Of a stretch of DNA of 64,000 nucleotides, positions 1 to 11,650 are shown one piece after another. The notes beneath the pieces were generated by a model. That model worked only from the letters and a program-made list of their open reading frames with translations. It did not search any database and had not been told where the DNA came from. The DNA comes from Sophora flavescens (Eukaryota; Streptophyta; Magnoliopsida; Fabales; Fabaceae), in the NCBI GenBank assembly GCA_030762895.1, contig CM061062.1, positions 133,407,104 through 133,471,103 on the forward strand. Reading direction: 5' to 3'. The position numbers and the translations under genes are program-made. Position 1 is the stretch's first letter, and each line of letters starts with the position of its first letter.

Positions 1-2685
1 TTAAAACTTAACACATGACACAGTGCTCAATCGCAAAGCCCTAAACTGATGCACCAGTCTTAGGCTCGTGGATATGGAACTCACATTTTCCACATCAACT
101 TAGGACACACAGTCCACAAAATAATTGCAGGACACTCAGCCCAATGACACAGATCCCTGATCTACGTGTCCATAAAACACTAGAACCCCGACATCTCGGT
201 TCCTAGGTTCATTTATCATCTTGTAAAACATTTTGCTCAGTGAAAAACAAATACAAAACAAAAGATCCGAAAACTTATCCATGTTTAACGTAATAATTTC
301 ACTGAATATAATTCTCTTACATAAATCCTTTTTCTGTCAAAACATTTATAAAACCTGAAAATCATTGATAAGTTCTTTTATTTTCTGATTATTTCATTTC
401 TGAAAATAATTCCCAATAAAAGTCAACTTTAAAAATAATTCAATAAATAAATTCATAATAATAAAATAACTATATATTTAATCTTTTCCTAAAATTTTAA
501 TAAAATTCTTTTTATAACTTAAATAACTTTTCTGTCAGAAATAATTGTTCTGACTGCTATATAACGTTATTTTTGGAACTTAATCACTTTAAATAACAAT
601 TTATAATAAAATTGAATTTATTTTGGAAAAATTAGAGCCTGTGAAAAATTTTACAGTTTCGCCCTTTCTGTCGCCTATTGACACAGTTTTCCACAAAATA
701 TTATTAAAATAATATTTTTGTTTCCACTTTTTCTCAAAATTACCCAAATTAATCACTCTGATTAATTATCCAAGCTTATTAAGCTTTTATCCTCAAATAA
801 ATTTTTAAACACTGACCAATGTCAGGTTTCTCAGTCTAACTCTCAACAGTAGACAAAATTTCAATCACAGAATAGCATGACATGTATCAATTCATGACAT
901 GCATCACAATTATAATATAACCAACTAATTATAATCATGTAAATCCACATATCACATAAACTCAATTACTCAGGTAAGTATCTAATCAATCCAACAATTA
1001 ACAGTAAACAATGTAATATCATAAAATATTTCTACAGAAAATTAACAAACGACTCCAACAATAGGCATGTGATTATCTTAAACTCCTCAGGCATACTCCC
1101 CTTACCTCTTGGAGATTCGAACCAAAAGTTTCAAGTAATCTCTCGATTTTGATCCGTTTTTCCTCCTCGGCTTAGATCAAACCAACTCGATCGATTCCTT
1201 CATAACGAATTGCAACCAAAATAAATCAAATCAAACAACGACACACTTAAATTATGAAGGTTATGTTTCGGCCTCTTCAATTTTTCTAGGTTAGGAAAGT
1301 TAAAATTTTTCTAACTTAGGGAATTATGATCCTTAAGCAAGTTAAACATGATTAAGTCCTTAATCTAAGATCATGAACCAAGAACTTTGAATGAAACTCG
1401 TCTAGTTCCAAGAATAGGGTTTCGATTTTTCACAAAATAAAAAGCTAGGGATTTTTAAATTTTATCAAATCTTGGATTCAACAAACATAGGTAACATAGA
1501 GTTGGATTTAAGTGTCACAAGATAACTTTTGAATCAAAATTTATCCAACAACAAAATTTAGGGTTTCGGCCCTTTTGGAATAAATTAGCTAGGGTTTGAT
1601 TTTTGGTTTCCAAATCACTTGTATACAATAGCTATCATGATATCAAGAGATTAAATCATGAATCCTGGGTTAAAGTTGAAACAAAATCCAAGAACACCCA
1701 TTTTGAGAGGGTTTCGGCCTAGCTCAGAAAATTAGGAAAGAAATTTCTCGTGATCACATGCTTCTAGATGATGAATATAGAGATGATTGTGAGATCATAG
1801 CAATTGGTTTCAAGTCAAAAGGATTTTTCTGCAATTAGTTATGAATTTTTGAAGAAAGCTTCATGAACATGAAATAAAATGAAGAACATGATGATTCATG
1901 TCATAAACTCATAACAGTTGTGAAGAGAAAGGCTTAGAATAACAAGATTAAGAGAGGTTACCTCTTGATGATCAAAGAAAAGGATGATTTGGATGAAGTT
2001 CTTCACAAAATCAAGCAAGGGTTTTGGAGAGAAAACGATGAACTTGGAGAGAAAGAAGTCATGAAATGAAAAAAAAAATTTCCTAAGTGTTGTTGAAGAT
2101 GGTGGAGCCGTGAGTTTAGGGGCTTTTTGGTCCAAAATCTCAATGGCAAACTTGTAAAAATTATGTGAAGCTAGGGGCAAAATTGTCCTTTCCATGCTAA
2201 AATATCCTATTGTCATAAATGCGCCATTATGGCCATTATGACTCGGATAGGATCGTCATAAATGCCCATAACATCAATCACATCAATTATCTCAGCTTCG
2301 TTGTTGACTCCCTGATTCATCTGACGCAGGTTTTCCTAGAGATATCTCGACGTTTTCGCCCGCAGCAAATATAATATTTTAATTTTACGCTAAATTTTTC
2401 AAAACATCCAGTATCGTATCAAATATGATAAAAACATTTTTCATCTCATTCACGAATTAAGATTATGTTTTGAGCAGTAAACTTTTACTGTCAGTGAAAA
2501 CACAAAACAGCAGATCGGTTTGTCTGAATTTTCAACCAAAAACTTTCCCGTAATCGTATTAAAATAAGTATAACATGGAAATGACCTTGGTTTATCCAAA
2601 GTCAATTTCTAAGTCTCGGATAAAAATATATATGCTTATATATTTATTATCGATATTAGAAAGCAGTGAAAATCGGGGTGTTACA
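1..2685 (-). mobile_element. Ty3/gypsy-type LTR, truncated by window edge
   Basis: Read on the minus strand, an LTR begins at 2685 with TGTAACACCCCGATTTTC, the TGTAACA start shared by the other LTRs here, and runs off the left edge. The leftmost 240 bases, with the phrase CACCAGTCTTAGG and a nearby CGACATCTCGG, resemble 42117-42330 inside the minus-strand solo LTR at 40591-45181, so it is a related family. I see no coding sequence in it. Whether it is a solo LTR or half of an element cannot be decided here. Confidence 0.75.
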
Positions 2686-2828
2686 AATCTTCTCCCATGT
2701 CTGTCATTCCTCAAACACCCATAAATCTATCAATGAAGTCAGAAACAGAATAGAAGCTTCATTCTGCACGGTCCCTTCTTATTTTCCAATAAAATAAGCA
2801 ACCTCCTACAACCTCATCATCTTTCTCT

Positions 2829-2985
2829 TTCCTCAATCACCTAGTACCTACCACAATGCCTATCAATTTCTGGGTTTCCCCGTGTAACATATGAAATGGA
2901 AATTGAGGCTTGAGTCTGATATTTTACCCAAAAAAATTTTGTTAGGACACTATTTTGTTTTTTTATAAATATTTGTGCTTGATAT
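2829..2985. repeat. Dispersed repeat, copy 1
   Basis: This stretch, with CACCTAGTACCTACCACAAT and then AACATATGAAATGGAAATTG, recurs with few changes at 31770-31940, about 29 kb away and in the same orientation. The shared tract ends near the words TTTGTGCTTGATATAT in both. It has no coding signal and I do not recognise the family. Confidence 0.75.
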
Positions 2986-3308
2986 ATATTCATTTAGTAA
3001 TTCTAACTTTTTTTTTCTGTTGTGTCTAATACAAAAAAGTACTCTTGAATATGTATGACAAGCTTCAAGAAAATCACTACATGAGACCTTATACATACCA
3101 CCACAATTTTTATTTTTATTTTGGGTTAAATACATACCATCACAATTTAATTACAAAATTATAATACATATCATTGTAACTATAATGTAGTACTAAAATA
3201 TTTTTAAAATTCTCAAAGTTTCACTTTAAGGTAACTCCTTTAACCCATTGTTATTGAAAAGAGTCAACCCGGTGACATTCATTTGTTTAATCTTGTGGCG
3301 GTAGGTTC
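2985..3308. repeat. 320 bp direct repeat, copy 1 (uninterrupted)
   Basis: It matches 4811-5126 along its length with scattered substitutions and small indels; both contain TTCAAGAAAATCACTACATG and TTTAACCCATTG. Copy 1 continues past GGTTC into ATTTTGACAAC, whereas copy 2 is broken right after GGTTC by the LTR at 5127. Copy 1 therefore serves as the empty-site reference for that insertion. Confidence 0.85.
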
Positions 3309-3866
3309 ATTTTGACAACTTTAATCCTATAAATCTTACTTTATCCGTTTTTAGCAAAGGTTTAAATCCATAATTTATATATCTAATGCTTAATTATTAG
3401 GCGTCTTTTAAAAACTAATTTGGAAGCAATATCATTCTGTAAAGGTTTAATTTTTAAATTTTTATATTATACGGTGTGTCTGGATACGTGTATAATGGTT
3501 ATGAGAAACGTAACATTAAAAGTAATAACTTCATATGCAATTTTTTTATTGAAAAAATATATACAACATTAATGACATATAATCCACGAAAAGATTTGAC
3601 TGACCATCAAGTTTGCATTTAGTATCATATATATTTTGACATTCCTGAAAAAGTGAAGCGGGAATAAAAATTTTCAATGTTTTGTTTTCCTTATTCAAAT
3701 TTTTATATTTGATCAATATTTGTGTTATCAAATAACTATTAATTTTAATTAAGTGATATAATATAATATTTAAGCTTACCAAGTCAATAAGATGATTGTC
3801 AATGAATTCGTCAAGAATTCATACATACCGTACCCCTAAAAAATATTTAAATAAAATGATCATTCT

Positions 3867-3869
<3 letters not shown>

Positions 3870-3898
<29 letters not shown>
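3870..3898. repeat. TA microsatellite
   Basis: An uninterrupted TA run of about 14 units in AT-rich intergenic DNA. Confidence 0.95.
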
Positions 3899-3901
<3 letters not shown>

Positions 3902-4124
3902 TTATTTATTAATATGTCAAAGTGCCCATTATTTTTTTTTTATGTTTGTGGTCCAGAGAGGTCGTATCACTATGGGTGGGATCAAGAAAAGGTCGGGACA
4001 ACGGGCGAGAATTAGGAAATGGGGGTGTGAATTGTGATGCATTGTTCAAAACCTCGTGATCTCGACAACCAAGAGATGTGCAATGTGAGTCGTGGTTCAT
4101 AGGATCTTTCTCTTTAAAATATCA

Positions 4125-4608
4125 GTAAGGCGTGAACTCTAAAATGCTTGAACATGAAAACGCTTGACATTTCATTTGTTCAAAATTACTAAATTTAAAC
4201 ATTAAAATAAAAAATTTAATTAATGGTTAAAGCTATCAATCATTTCTCTTCACTTGTTTTGAAAGTGAAATACTCGGTGAAAACTAATAAACCTTTTTTT
4301 TGCTTTTTATCGAATATCTCCAAAGACATAACTATGTGACTAACCCTTGGGCCGGGGTGATGATTAAGTAGACTCGAAAACGTTTGAACATGAAAACACT
4401 TGACGTTTCATTTGCTCAAAATCAATAAAGTTAAACATAAAAATAAAAAAGCATTTATGGTTAAAGTTGTCAAGCTTTTCTCTTCACTTCTTTTGAAAGT
4501 TAAATATTCGGTGAAAAGTATTAAGCTTTTTTTTTAAACGGAATATCTCCCAAGACATAATTGTGTGATTAACCCTTGGGTCAGGGTGATGGTTAGGTAA
4601 AGTCTTCC
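4125..4608. repeat. Tandem duplication, unit about 243 bp
   Basis: 4125-4367 and 4368-4608 are diverged tandem copies. Both contain CTTGAACATG or TTTGAACATG, then a CTTGACNTTTCATTTG phrase, then AATATCTCC and ACCCTTGGG. The second copy continues into the rest of a SINE-like sequence; the first stops inside it, so the duplication includes the SINE tail. Confidence 0.75.
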
Positions 4609-4706
4609 CCAAAGGGATGATTACATGATTCGAACCCTAACCTTACAAGTAAAGTTCATCTGATGGCGTAATCCACTTCCTTTATGACCAATCACTCATG
4701 GGTAAT
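4527..4706 (-). mobile_element. tRNA-derived SINE candidate
   Basis: On the minus strand there is a box-B-like GGTTCGAATCA (4636-4626), a weaker box-A-like TGGTCATAAAGG (4690-4679) and a terminal A run (4537-4527). That order is expected for a tRNA-derived SINE. The A-to-B spacing is slightly long and no clear target-site duplication is visible, so the exact ends are uncertain. Confidence 0.5.
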
Positions 4707-4810
4707 GCATTGTGTCTTTGAGGTCTTAAAAATAATAATTATTATTAATTATATCTTATTTTAAAAAAATGTAAAGTGGTTATTAAAAACCATTTTATTA
4801 AATTAGAATT

Positions 4811-5126
4811 ATATATTCATTTAGTAATTCTAACACATTTTTCTATTTTGTCTAATGCACAAAAGTACTCTTGAACATGTATCACAAGCTTCAAGAAAAT
4901 CACTACATGGGACCTTATACATACCATCACAAATTTTTTTTGGGTTAAATACATACCATCACAATTTACTTAAAAATTTATAATACATCTCATTGTAACT
5001 ATTATGCAGTACAAAAATATTTTTAAATTCTCAAAGTTTCACTTTAAGGTAACTCCTTTAACCCATTGGTATTGAAAAGGGTCAACCTGGCGATATTCAT
5101 TTGTTTAATCTTGTGGCAGTAGGTTC
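4811..5126. repeat. 320 bp direct repeat, copy 2 (interrupted by LTR)
   Basis: Second copy of 2985-3308. It ends exactly at GGTTC, the last five bases before the LTR at 5127. The sequence following GGTTC in copy 1 is not found on the far side of the LTR. Confidence 0.85.
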
Positions 5127-5384
5127 TGTAACACCCCGTTTTTCATGTTAAGCCTTTAAATGCTTATGTTTGACCTTAGGAGTGTTAGGAAGGGCTAACT
5201 GGGATGTTGAGGCTTTAAATCCATATCCGATACATGAGCGGACGTGCTCATGTATCAATACGCTAGTGCTCAGGGAACGCGCCTTGTTGCTGGCTGTGTC
5301 ACAAGCATGGCCGTTCTCAAGGGAAGCACGACTGTGTCAGAAACGCGCAAGTCTGACATTGATGTTGAAAGACCATGCTTAAGT

Positions 5385-5422
5385 GAGCACGACCCCGTGC
5401 TCATGTTAAGCACGATCGTGCT
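5385..5422. repeat. CACG/CGTG palindromes upstream of the LTR TATA box
   Basis: Two palindromes lie side by side: GAGCACGACCCCGTGCTC (5385-5402) and AGCACGATCGTGCT (5409-5422). Further CGTGCTC and GCACGAC words lie upstream to about 5240. They sit just before the TATA box at 5456. Hairpin or transcription-factor-binding roles are inference only. Confidence 0.7.
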
Positions 5423-5455
5423 TAGAGGGAGAACGGTTGTGCATGGGTCAGAGAG

Positions 5456-5466
5456 TTTATAAATAG
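5456..5466 (+). promoter_or_regulatory. Putative LTR TATA box
   Basis: TTTATAAATAG lies about 330 bp inside the LTR, as expected for a U3 promoter. No transcript evidence is available. Confidence 0.5.
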
Positions 5467-6670
5467 AAGAGTTCTGTCAGGGTTGCGAGCCAAACCTTCA
5501 AACGCCACTTTGGGCAATCCTAGTGTGACAGAAACCTCTCCCACTTCCCTTCCCTTGAACCCTTTAAATTTCTTGGTGTTCTTGAGTCTGTTTGAGAGAT
5601 AAGTCACATGCGCTAGTGCCATTAAGGTAACATGTTCATCCCTCTATTAATCTCTTATTCATTCTTTCTTGAATATGATATTAATATTTGCCCTTTTTGT
5701 GTTGGCCAAGGCTTGAGGAACTCATCGAGCCACTCGAGGGAACGAGAGTAGTTATGCTTATGTTTGTCAAGAGGCTTAGATCTTCATTCCAGGTATGGGG
5801 AGAAGGGATAGTATGAACATGTAGGCATTGGAGGTAGTGTAAGATGAAGGGTTATCCCATGACCCTATTTGTTTTCTATTTGCTTAAATGATATTTGTTT
5901 GTTATATGACTATTGTCAATGTTCTATACTTGTTGGCATGATTTAGTTGCAAGATGTTATGGTAATGTTATTGCCATGAATGAATGATGATATTGTTATG
6001 TTGTGAATGAGGGTTTGCTTTTTAAGGCTGTTATGCCAACGTTAATGTTAATAAGACTCTAATTAAATAATTGGGCTTATTAATGATGTTAAGATATTAA
6101 AAGATGTTAACAATGATGAATGAGATTAAATGATGTTTTCCCAATTGTTCATAAGACTCGAACCAAAGTAAAGAGTAAGATTATCGCTCAAAGTCTTAGT
6201 TAAGACCCTAGGATTGTTTCTTGTGTGTTTTAGGGACATTAACAATGAAGCTGAAATTAAAGGATTAATTCCCCAATAAGTACAAAACATAGAGATTAAT
6301 TAAGAGTTAATTATGACTATTGTTGGATGTTACTCATATTTTATAGGCCGAGTTAATTACGACTATCGTTGGATGTTCTTATGAACTACTTACGATGATG
6401 GTTGGAGCCCGTATCCTACCGAGTTATTTACTTAAATAGTTGGAACTCGGAACCTTGACAGGCCAAATAATTTGAAACTTGCCTTATCTGGCAACGTTTA
6501 TATTTTTCCTTATTCGGTAACGAAAGCCAAATCAGCTCATTTATTTGTTGGTTGGAGCTCCGGAGATTAGTACAAAAGTTAGATGAGGAATAGGTTTTTA
6601 AAACAATGAAGATTGTCGGGTATGAAACCCTATGATAAATAGAATGTTTATTGTTGAATATACATGTTAA

Positions 6671-6883
6671 ATGTTATTTGTGTGTCGTGCATATGGTTAT
6701 CGTTTTAAAATCCATATATTGGAACTCACCCTTGCATATACATGTTCTTCTGTCTTTGCTATTGTACCTTGGTACACGAATGCAGATGTTACAGAAGAAT
6801 TCCTTAAGACACTTGGAGACTTAAGTCCGGATTGTAGGAAGAGATGTGTGATCATAAAGGTGATCACGAGGTCTTATCAGTGA
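6671..6883 (+). CDS. LTR-embedded short frame, WYT type
   Basis: A 70-codon frame near the 3' end of the LTR. Its second half contains VPWYTNADVTEEFLKTLGDL. Related peptides can be read without indels from 7808 (VLWYTSINEAKDFTKSFEDL) and 14445, and with one frameshift at 51720 (VPWYSSADVAEE). In the other LTRs the frame follows a CTCACCCTTACAAATAT block and a CAG. I do not recognise a protein family. The similarity may reflect LTR DNA homology rather than selection on a peptide, so coding status is doubtful. Confidence 0.3.
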   Translation: MLFVCRAYGYRFKIHILELTLAYTCSSVFAIVPWYTNADVTEEFLKTLGDLSPDCRKRCVIIKVITRSYQ

Positions 6884-7174
6884 GTGTCTTGTAGACCGAT
6901 CATCTCATGAGGATTTTCTTTGGGTGGTGTGTTTTGAGAAAGTTTGTGTAGGTGTGTTGAAAACCTTTATATGGTTTAAAATTCATTTGTGAATAATATG
7001 TTTTATTTTTACTATTGTGATGAGTATGTTATGTATCAAAGTATTCAGGAGAAATTGTTTTACACCCAAATTTTCTGACTTAAAATAAATAAATTTTCTG
7101 AAAGCAACCAACAAAATTTCTTTTAAATTATGTCCGCACGTGTTCGTAGAGTAATGCCCAAGGGGGGTGTTACA

Positions 7175-8261
7175 GTGCTAGTGTTGAGAAATCTATCACG
7201 TTAAAAATTATGAATAGTTGTAAGCCATCTTGAGCTTCGACAAAAGAAGAATGAACGCAAAGAAAAATAACAAGAACAAAATATTTTATATGCATGCATT
7301 GGCAGACGTGTCACATCCTATGTCTGATACCTTAATGATAGGGTATTCGGGCTACGTTGTTATGTCCTATGTCTGATACCTTAATGATAGGGTATTCGAG
7401 CTACATTGTTAGGTATGATGCCTTAATGATAGGGTATTCATGCTACGTCCTATGTTTGATACCTTAATGATAGGGTATTCGTACTATGTTGTTATGTATG
7501 GTGCCGAATGGTATTCCATGCCACGTTGTGCCTAATATACCTAGCAATTGAGCGTGATCAACTAATTTATTTGGTGTTGGGGTCTCCGGAGATTAGGTAC
7601 TAAATTAGAGCTTGAATATTGAAGTGTTCATGCATTTAAAAAAAAAACTGTGATCGGGTATGAAACCCAGTGATACACTACTTGTTTATTTATGGAAATG
7701 TACATGTGTATATGTTCTCTTTTGTGTCGCACTTGCGGTTATGGTGTTAAATCCATATATTGGCGTCTCACCCTTACAAATATATCAGGTTTATTCTAGA
7801 CTACTATAGTACTTTGGTACACTAGCATCAATGAAGCAAAGGACTTCACTAAGTCATTCGAGGACTTAGATTCTAGATGCTCGAAGAGGTATCTGTTTGT
7901 GGGAAAGACCACGGGGGTCTTTCCAATAATGTCTTGTAGAGCGACTAGCTTTGGAGTCTTGTTTTGGGTTTTATGTTGAAAAGGTCGGTAACTGTGATGT
8001 TTTAATATATTCTTGGTTTTAAGTTTGTTTTGGAAATTGAACCCTTTTGAAAATAAAAATGGTATGCCGTGCTGACTTCTTTAAGAATACGACTTTACTA
8101 TTTATTATATGTATTAAGGTGTTCTAGAGTTTCGCGGAATAAATTTTTTTCACCCGAGTTTTATGCCTTATAATAAATTTATTTTTCGAAAGCAACCAGG
8201 AAATAGAATTTTTAATTTATTTCTGCACGTGTTACAAAGTAATGCCAAAGGGGGTGTTACA
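7175..8261 (+). mobile_element. Right part of 5' LTR, array element 1
   Basis: This is the right-hand portion of an LTR ending GGGGGTGTTACA at 8261, followed at once by a primer binding site. It matches 13803-14853 along its length, including the minisatellite and terminal CGAAAGCAACCAGGAAATAG. Its left half is missing because the solo LTR at 5127-7174 abuts it. Confidence 0.8.
7318..7520. repeat. Minisatellite, about 57 bp unit
   Basis: About four degenerate units each contain GATACCTTAATGATAGGGTA or a close variant. The same array occurs at 13945-14160. Each unit has an imperfect inverted repeat (ATACC...GGGTAT) that could form a small hairpin. It lies inside the LTR and is not a CRISPR array: spacers and repeats are not distinct and the genome is eukaryotic. 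Confidence 0.85.
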
Positions 8262-9044
8262 TTAGTGGTATCAGAGCTGGTCGAGTTTTTTGGGAATGTT
8301 GAGGAATAGGTCTGTTGTGTTGATGATGTGTTTTCTCTATTTGGACTTGTTTGAATTACTTATTAGAAGTAATGTATGTTAACACATAAGTATACATTTC
8401 AGTTTCTGGTTGCGGACTGACTGAGTTGTCTTGTAGGTCAGTTATGGAACCAGGAATTGGACAAGGACTTGGAAGTTATCAGTCAAGATTTTGGGGTCAG
8501 ATCATTTCTTTTCCAACGACTGTGAATTGTTTTCACACTTAAATTGTTGGACCAATTATTTTGGAATTTTATTTTTGTGAACTATCCTATTATTGTTCGG
8601 GAAAGACATTTTCTTGATAAAAGAAGTTTCTAGATGAAACTTAATCTAGTCACTTTTACTTTTGGTAAATGTGATCGAGTCTGATTTTTTTGGCCAGATT
8701 GTACTCCTTTTAAACATTGTCGTTTTGTGAATTTCCTGTACGAAGGATGAATTCCCTTGGAATTCAGAATTGTTTATCTTTGATTTTCGAATCAGCTGGA
8801 AGTTCTTATGGAAAAAGGAACTTTATAAGAGTCATGGTTGTAAACATGTATTAGCTATGCATTTTTACACTCACGGACATATTAAAGAATCTTTTTACAT
8901 ACTGAACATTCCTGTATTCCTTTAACAAAATTATTCTATAATTACTTACCTTCTTGTGAAAGTAAGACCATAGGATTAAGAAGATCCTGTATAGTTTTGA
9001 GTCAAGAAATTTCGAGGACGAAATATTTTTTAGTCGGATAGTAA
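8262..9044 (+). mobile_element. Internal region of a deleted Ty3/gypsy element
   Basis: Only 783 bp separate the primer binding site from the next LTR, against several kb in a full element. No gag or pol motif is present. The far end carries AATTTCGAGGACGAAATATT, the phrase that also precedes the 3' LTR of the complete element at 56.8 kb (AATTTCGAGGACGAAATTCT). This is a non-autonomous or internally deleted copy that could have moved only with enzymes supplied by another element. Confidence 0.8.
8266..8277 (+). other. Primer binding site (tRNA-iMet)
   Basis: TGGTATCAGAGC begins five bases after the LTR end. This is the sequence complementary to the 3' end of plant initiator-methionine tRNA used by many Ty3/gypsy elements. 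It fixes the LTR boundary and the plus orientation. Confidence 0.9.
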
Positions 9045-11650
9045 TGTAACACCCTGATTTTTTCTGCTTTATAAGATCGGTATAAATATAAATAAACGTT
9101 TGTATTTTTATCTGAAACTTAGAAAATGATTTTGGGAAAACCTAAGTCATATTCATATCATGCTTATTTTTATAAGTATACGGTTAAATTTTTGGTTGAA
9201 AATTCAGACGGAACCTGGTTTGCGTTTTTACTGACAGTAAGATTTTACTGACCAGAAAACCTAATTTTGTCCTGAGAATGAAATGAATAGATTTTATATA
9301 TCATTTCCAACCATATAGGTTACTTTGAAAATTTTCAAAATAAATAGGTTTTATACTCGATTCGGGTGTAAAACCCTAAATCAGGTAATCGACGGAGTCG
9401 CGAACGGACGTGCAGAGACAAAACCCGACATCGGATGCTGAGACCTCTTGCCACCTATGGTGGTGAGTCATATGAATGAGTCACCAATGTCATGATGACA
9501 TTTAAACACAAATCTAGATATTTATTTAAACTAGTGTGAAGACCATTTTGCCCTTGGACCATGTTATCCTTGAACTTTCATTGAAATGACAAATTTGCCC
9601 CCACAATTTGTGGTCACAAATCAGTAACATCACCAACAACTCCTCACCACATGTTTGTCATGATGGTTTCTTTTTTTGGAAATTACCATTTTGTCCTTAA
9701 TGTTGGATTTTATCACAAAAGTGTCATTTTGTAAGATTACTCCTTTGTCCCTAAAAATTTATATTTGGACCCATATACCCTTGAAAACCATGACCAAACC
9801 CTCACAAGTGAGCCCATTTCACTTCTATAAGAGGCCATCTTCATCTTCTTCATCAACTTTGCCATTTTTCCATTAAAACTCTTGTGTTACTTAGGCTTGA
9901 TTTGTGAAGGAAGTAGGTGATTTCTTGCCAATTTCTTAATTCCAAGAGGTAATCTTTGTTCCTCATCATCATTAAGCATCATGTTCTTTTATTACTTTCT
10001 TGATTTAAGGCCTTAATCATCTTTCTAATTTCTAGATTTGGAAAGTTTGAAATTCTCTAGAAAATCATAGAAAAATCCTTAAAATATGAAACCAATTTCT
10101 ATGAGTTACTTATCATCTCTACTATCATAATCCAAGAGATTGATGCAAACAAAATTTTCCTCCCCATTTAACCCTCCAAGGCCGAACCCTACTTGTGTGG
10201 GTGTAGGAGGTTTTGCTTATTTTTCTTAGAAAGTAAACTTGTATATCATCTTCCGAGTATGTAAGTATGTTGAATCCAAGTTGTCGTGTTCAAATAAAAT
10301 CTCTAGCTCATGTTTCTATTAAGGGCCGAAACTGAGTTTTAAAGGAATTGGAGTATTTTATTTCAATTCTTTGTGTTAAACCATTAAACCTATGTCTTAA
10401 GTATTAAGGATCATTAATCCAAAGACTTAAGCAATTTAGAAATTTTAGTCACCAAACCCTAGCATGACCGTGACTTACCTATAAGGGATAGGTAATTTTA
10501 TTTTCTTGTTTTTTTTTTGATAATTATGTTATGTTGTTTGTTGAAGGAGATTGTGCGTGAATCGTGTACGTGTGCTGTCAAGAAACCAGAGTGTCGGAGA
10601 ACGGGTATCATAAGGAAAGATCTTCAAGAGGTAAGGGGAGCTTACCTAAGGGATTTTTACCAATAATTGTATGTGATTAGTGTGTGGTCCGTATTATTTA
10701 TCTATGGTTGTGGTGCTTGTTTAATTTGGTTCAAGTTGTTTAAGTTATGTTATTTTTACCTGTGATGGTTGATTTGCTTTAAATTGTTTATCTGTAATTA
10801 TATTATAATGTGTTGTGATGCATGATCTGCCTGGAAATATTTCTGTGATATTGTTGTTTGAGAAGCCTGACAGTGGTCAGTTCCCAATCAATTAATCAGA
10901 TAAAAGCCTTAAGAAGCTTTAAAAAAATTATATTCAATGTTTAATAGCGTAAGAGTGTTTTGTGAGTCATAGTGAGGACGTAATCGTGAAAATATTTGTG
11001 TACAACTAGTTTATATGAAGGAAATTTCTAAATATTATAAAATGTTATTTTAAGAAAATAAGCTTCAAAAATAATTTTATTATGGTGTTGGAAAAATTAT
11101 TTTACTAGAAAAGTCATAATTGGACTTAAAACGTTTTTAAAAAATCAAACGTTGGAGAATTCCAATAATATTTATGGTAGGATTACTAAAAACGATAATA
11201 TTAGTTAAAATAGAGAATTTGTATCAAAGCAATATTTTCAAGTTCAAAATATTGATTTTATGAAAGGAAATGAATTTCAAGTGATTTTGATGATTTTGTA
11301 AAACGAATTTCCAATGTAAACATATTTTCTGTAAAATAGTTTTATACATCGGGTTATTTCCGACAACTTGGATAAGTTTCGGAAGTTTTGTTTTGATTTT
11401 GTGTTTCACCGAACAAAAACAATTTTAATGTAAACCTAGTATCCGAGATGTCGTGAAACTGGCATTCTTAATTACAAGCACGAAGATCTTTGATTCGTGT
11501 TACGTTGTTACACGTTGTACCGTTGTTACACGTTGTGATGAACGTTGTAAATAGAGAATATTGTTTTTTTTATTTCATCACCATGAACCTAAGACTTATT
11601 GCATGGTATAAGGTTTTGTGATTGAGCATTCGGATTTCATGTCCTGTGTT
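9045..11650 (+). mobile_element. Left part of shared LTR, array element 1
   Basis: The LTR starts TGTAACACCCTGATTTTTTC and is interrupted at 11650 by a nested solo LTR; it resumes at 13803 and ends at 14853. Joined, it is about 3.65 kb. It is followed by a primer binding site again at 14858, so it works as the 3' LTR of the unit to its left and the 5' LTR of the unit to its right. A TATA-like CTATAAGAG lies at 9825. I see no coding sequence in it. Confidence 0.85.
9825..9833 (+). promoter_or_regulatory. Putative LTR TATA box
   Basis: CTATAAGAG follows CCCATTTCACTT. The nested LTR has CTATTTAAGG at the same relative place (12426-12435) after the same CCCATTTCACTT, so the position is conserved between copies. 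Confidence 0.45.

Larger units (their letters stand above)
2686..5126. other. Intergenic block of local repeats
   Basis: No gene is supported. The block holds a dispersed repeat (2829-2985), two copies of a roughly 320 bp direct repeat, a TA microsatellite, a tandem duplication and a reverse-strand SINE, each listed separately. A 63-codon minus-strand frame at 3909-4100 has no recognisable motif and is treated as chance. Confidence 0.7.
5127..7174 (+). mobile_element. Solo LTR with mismatched flanks
   Basis: It begins TGTAACACCCCG and ends GGGGGGTGTTACA, the TG...CA ends of a Ty3/gypsy LTR. The five bases before it are GGTTC and those after it are GTGCT, so there is no target-site duplication. 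Its left part is unrelated to the LTR at 9045, but its last 110 bp closely resemble 13690-13802. A TATA box at 5456 is preceded by palindromes, and a short frame lies near its 3' end. It may be the recombination product of two LTRs rather than a simple insertion. Confidence 0.75.

Noticed and set aside
3909..4100. Small minus-strand gene
   Set aside because: 63 codons, no motif, no neighbour support, AT-rich repeat context.
7318..7520. Possible CRISPR-like array
   Set aside because: Units are degenerate throughout with no distinct repeats and unique spacers, and the DNA is plant nuclear.
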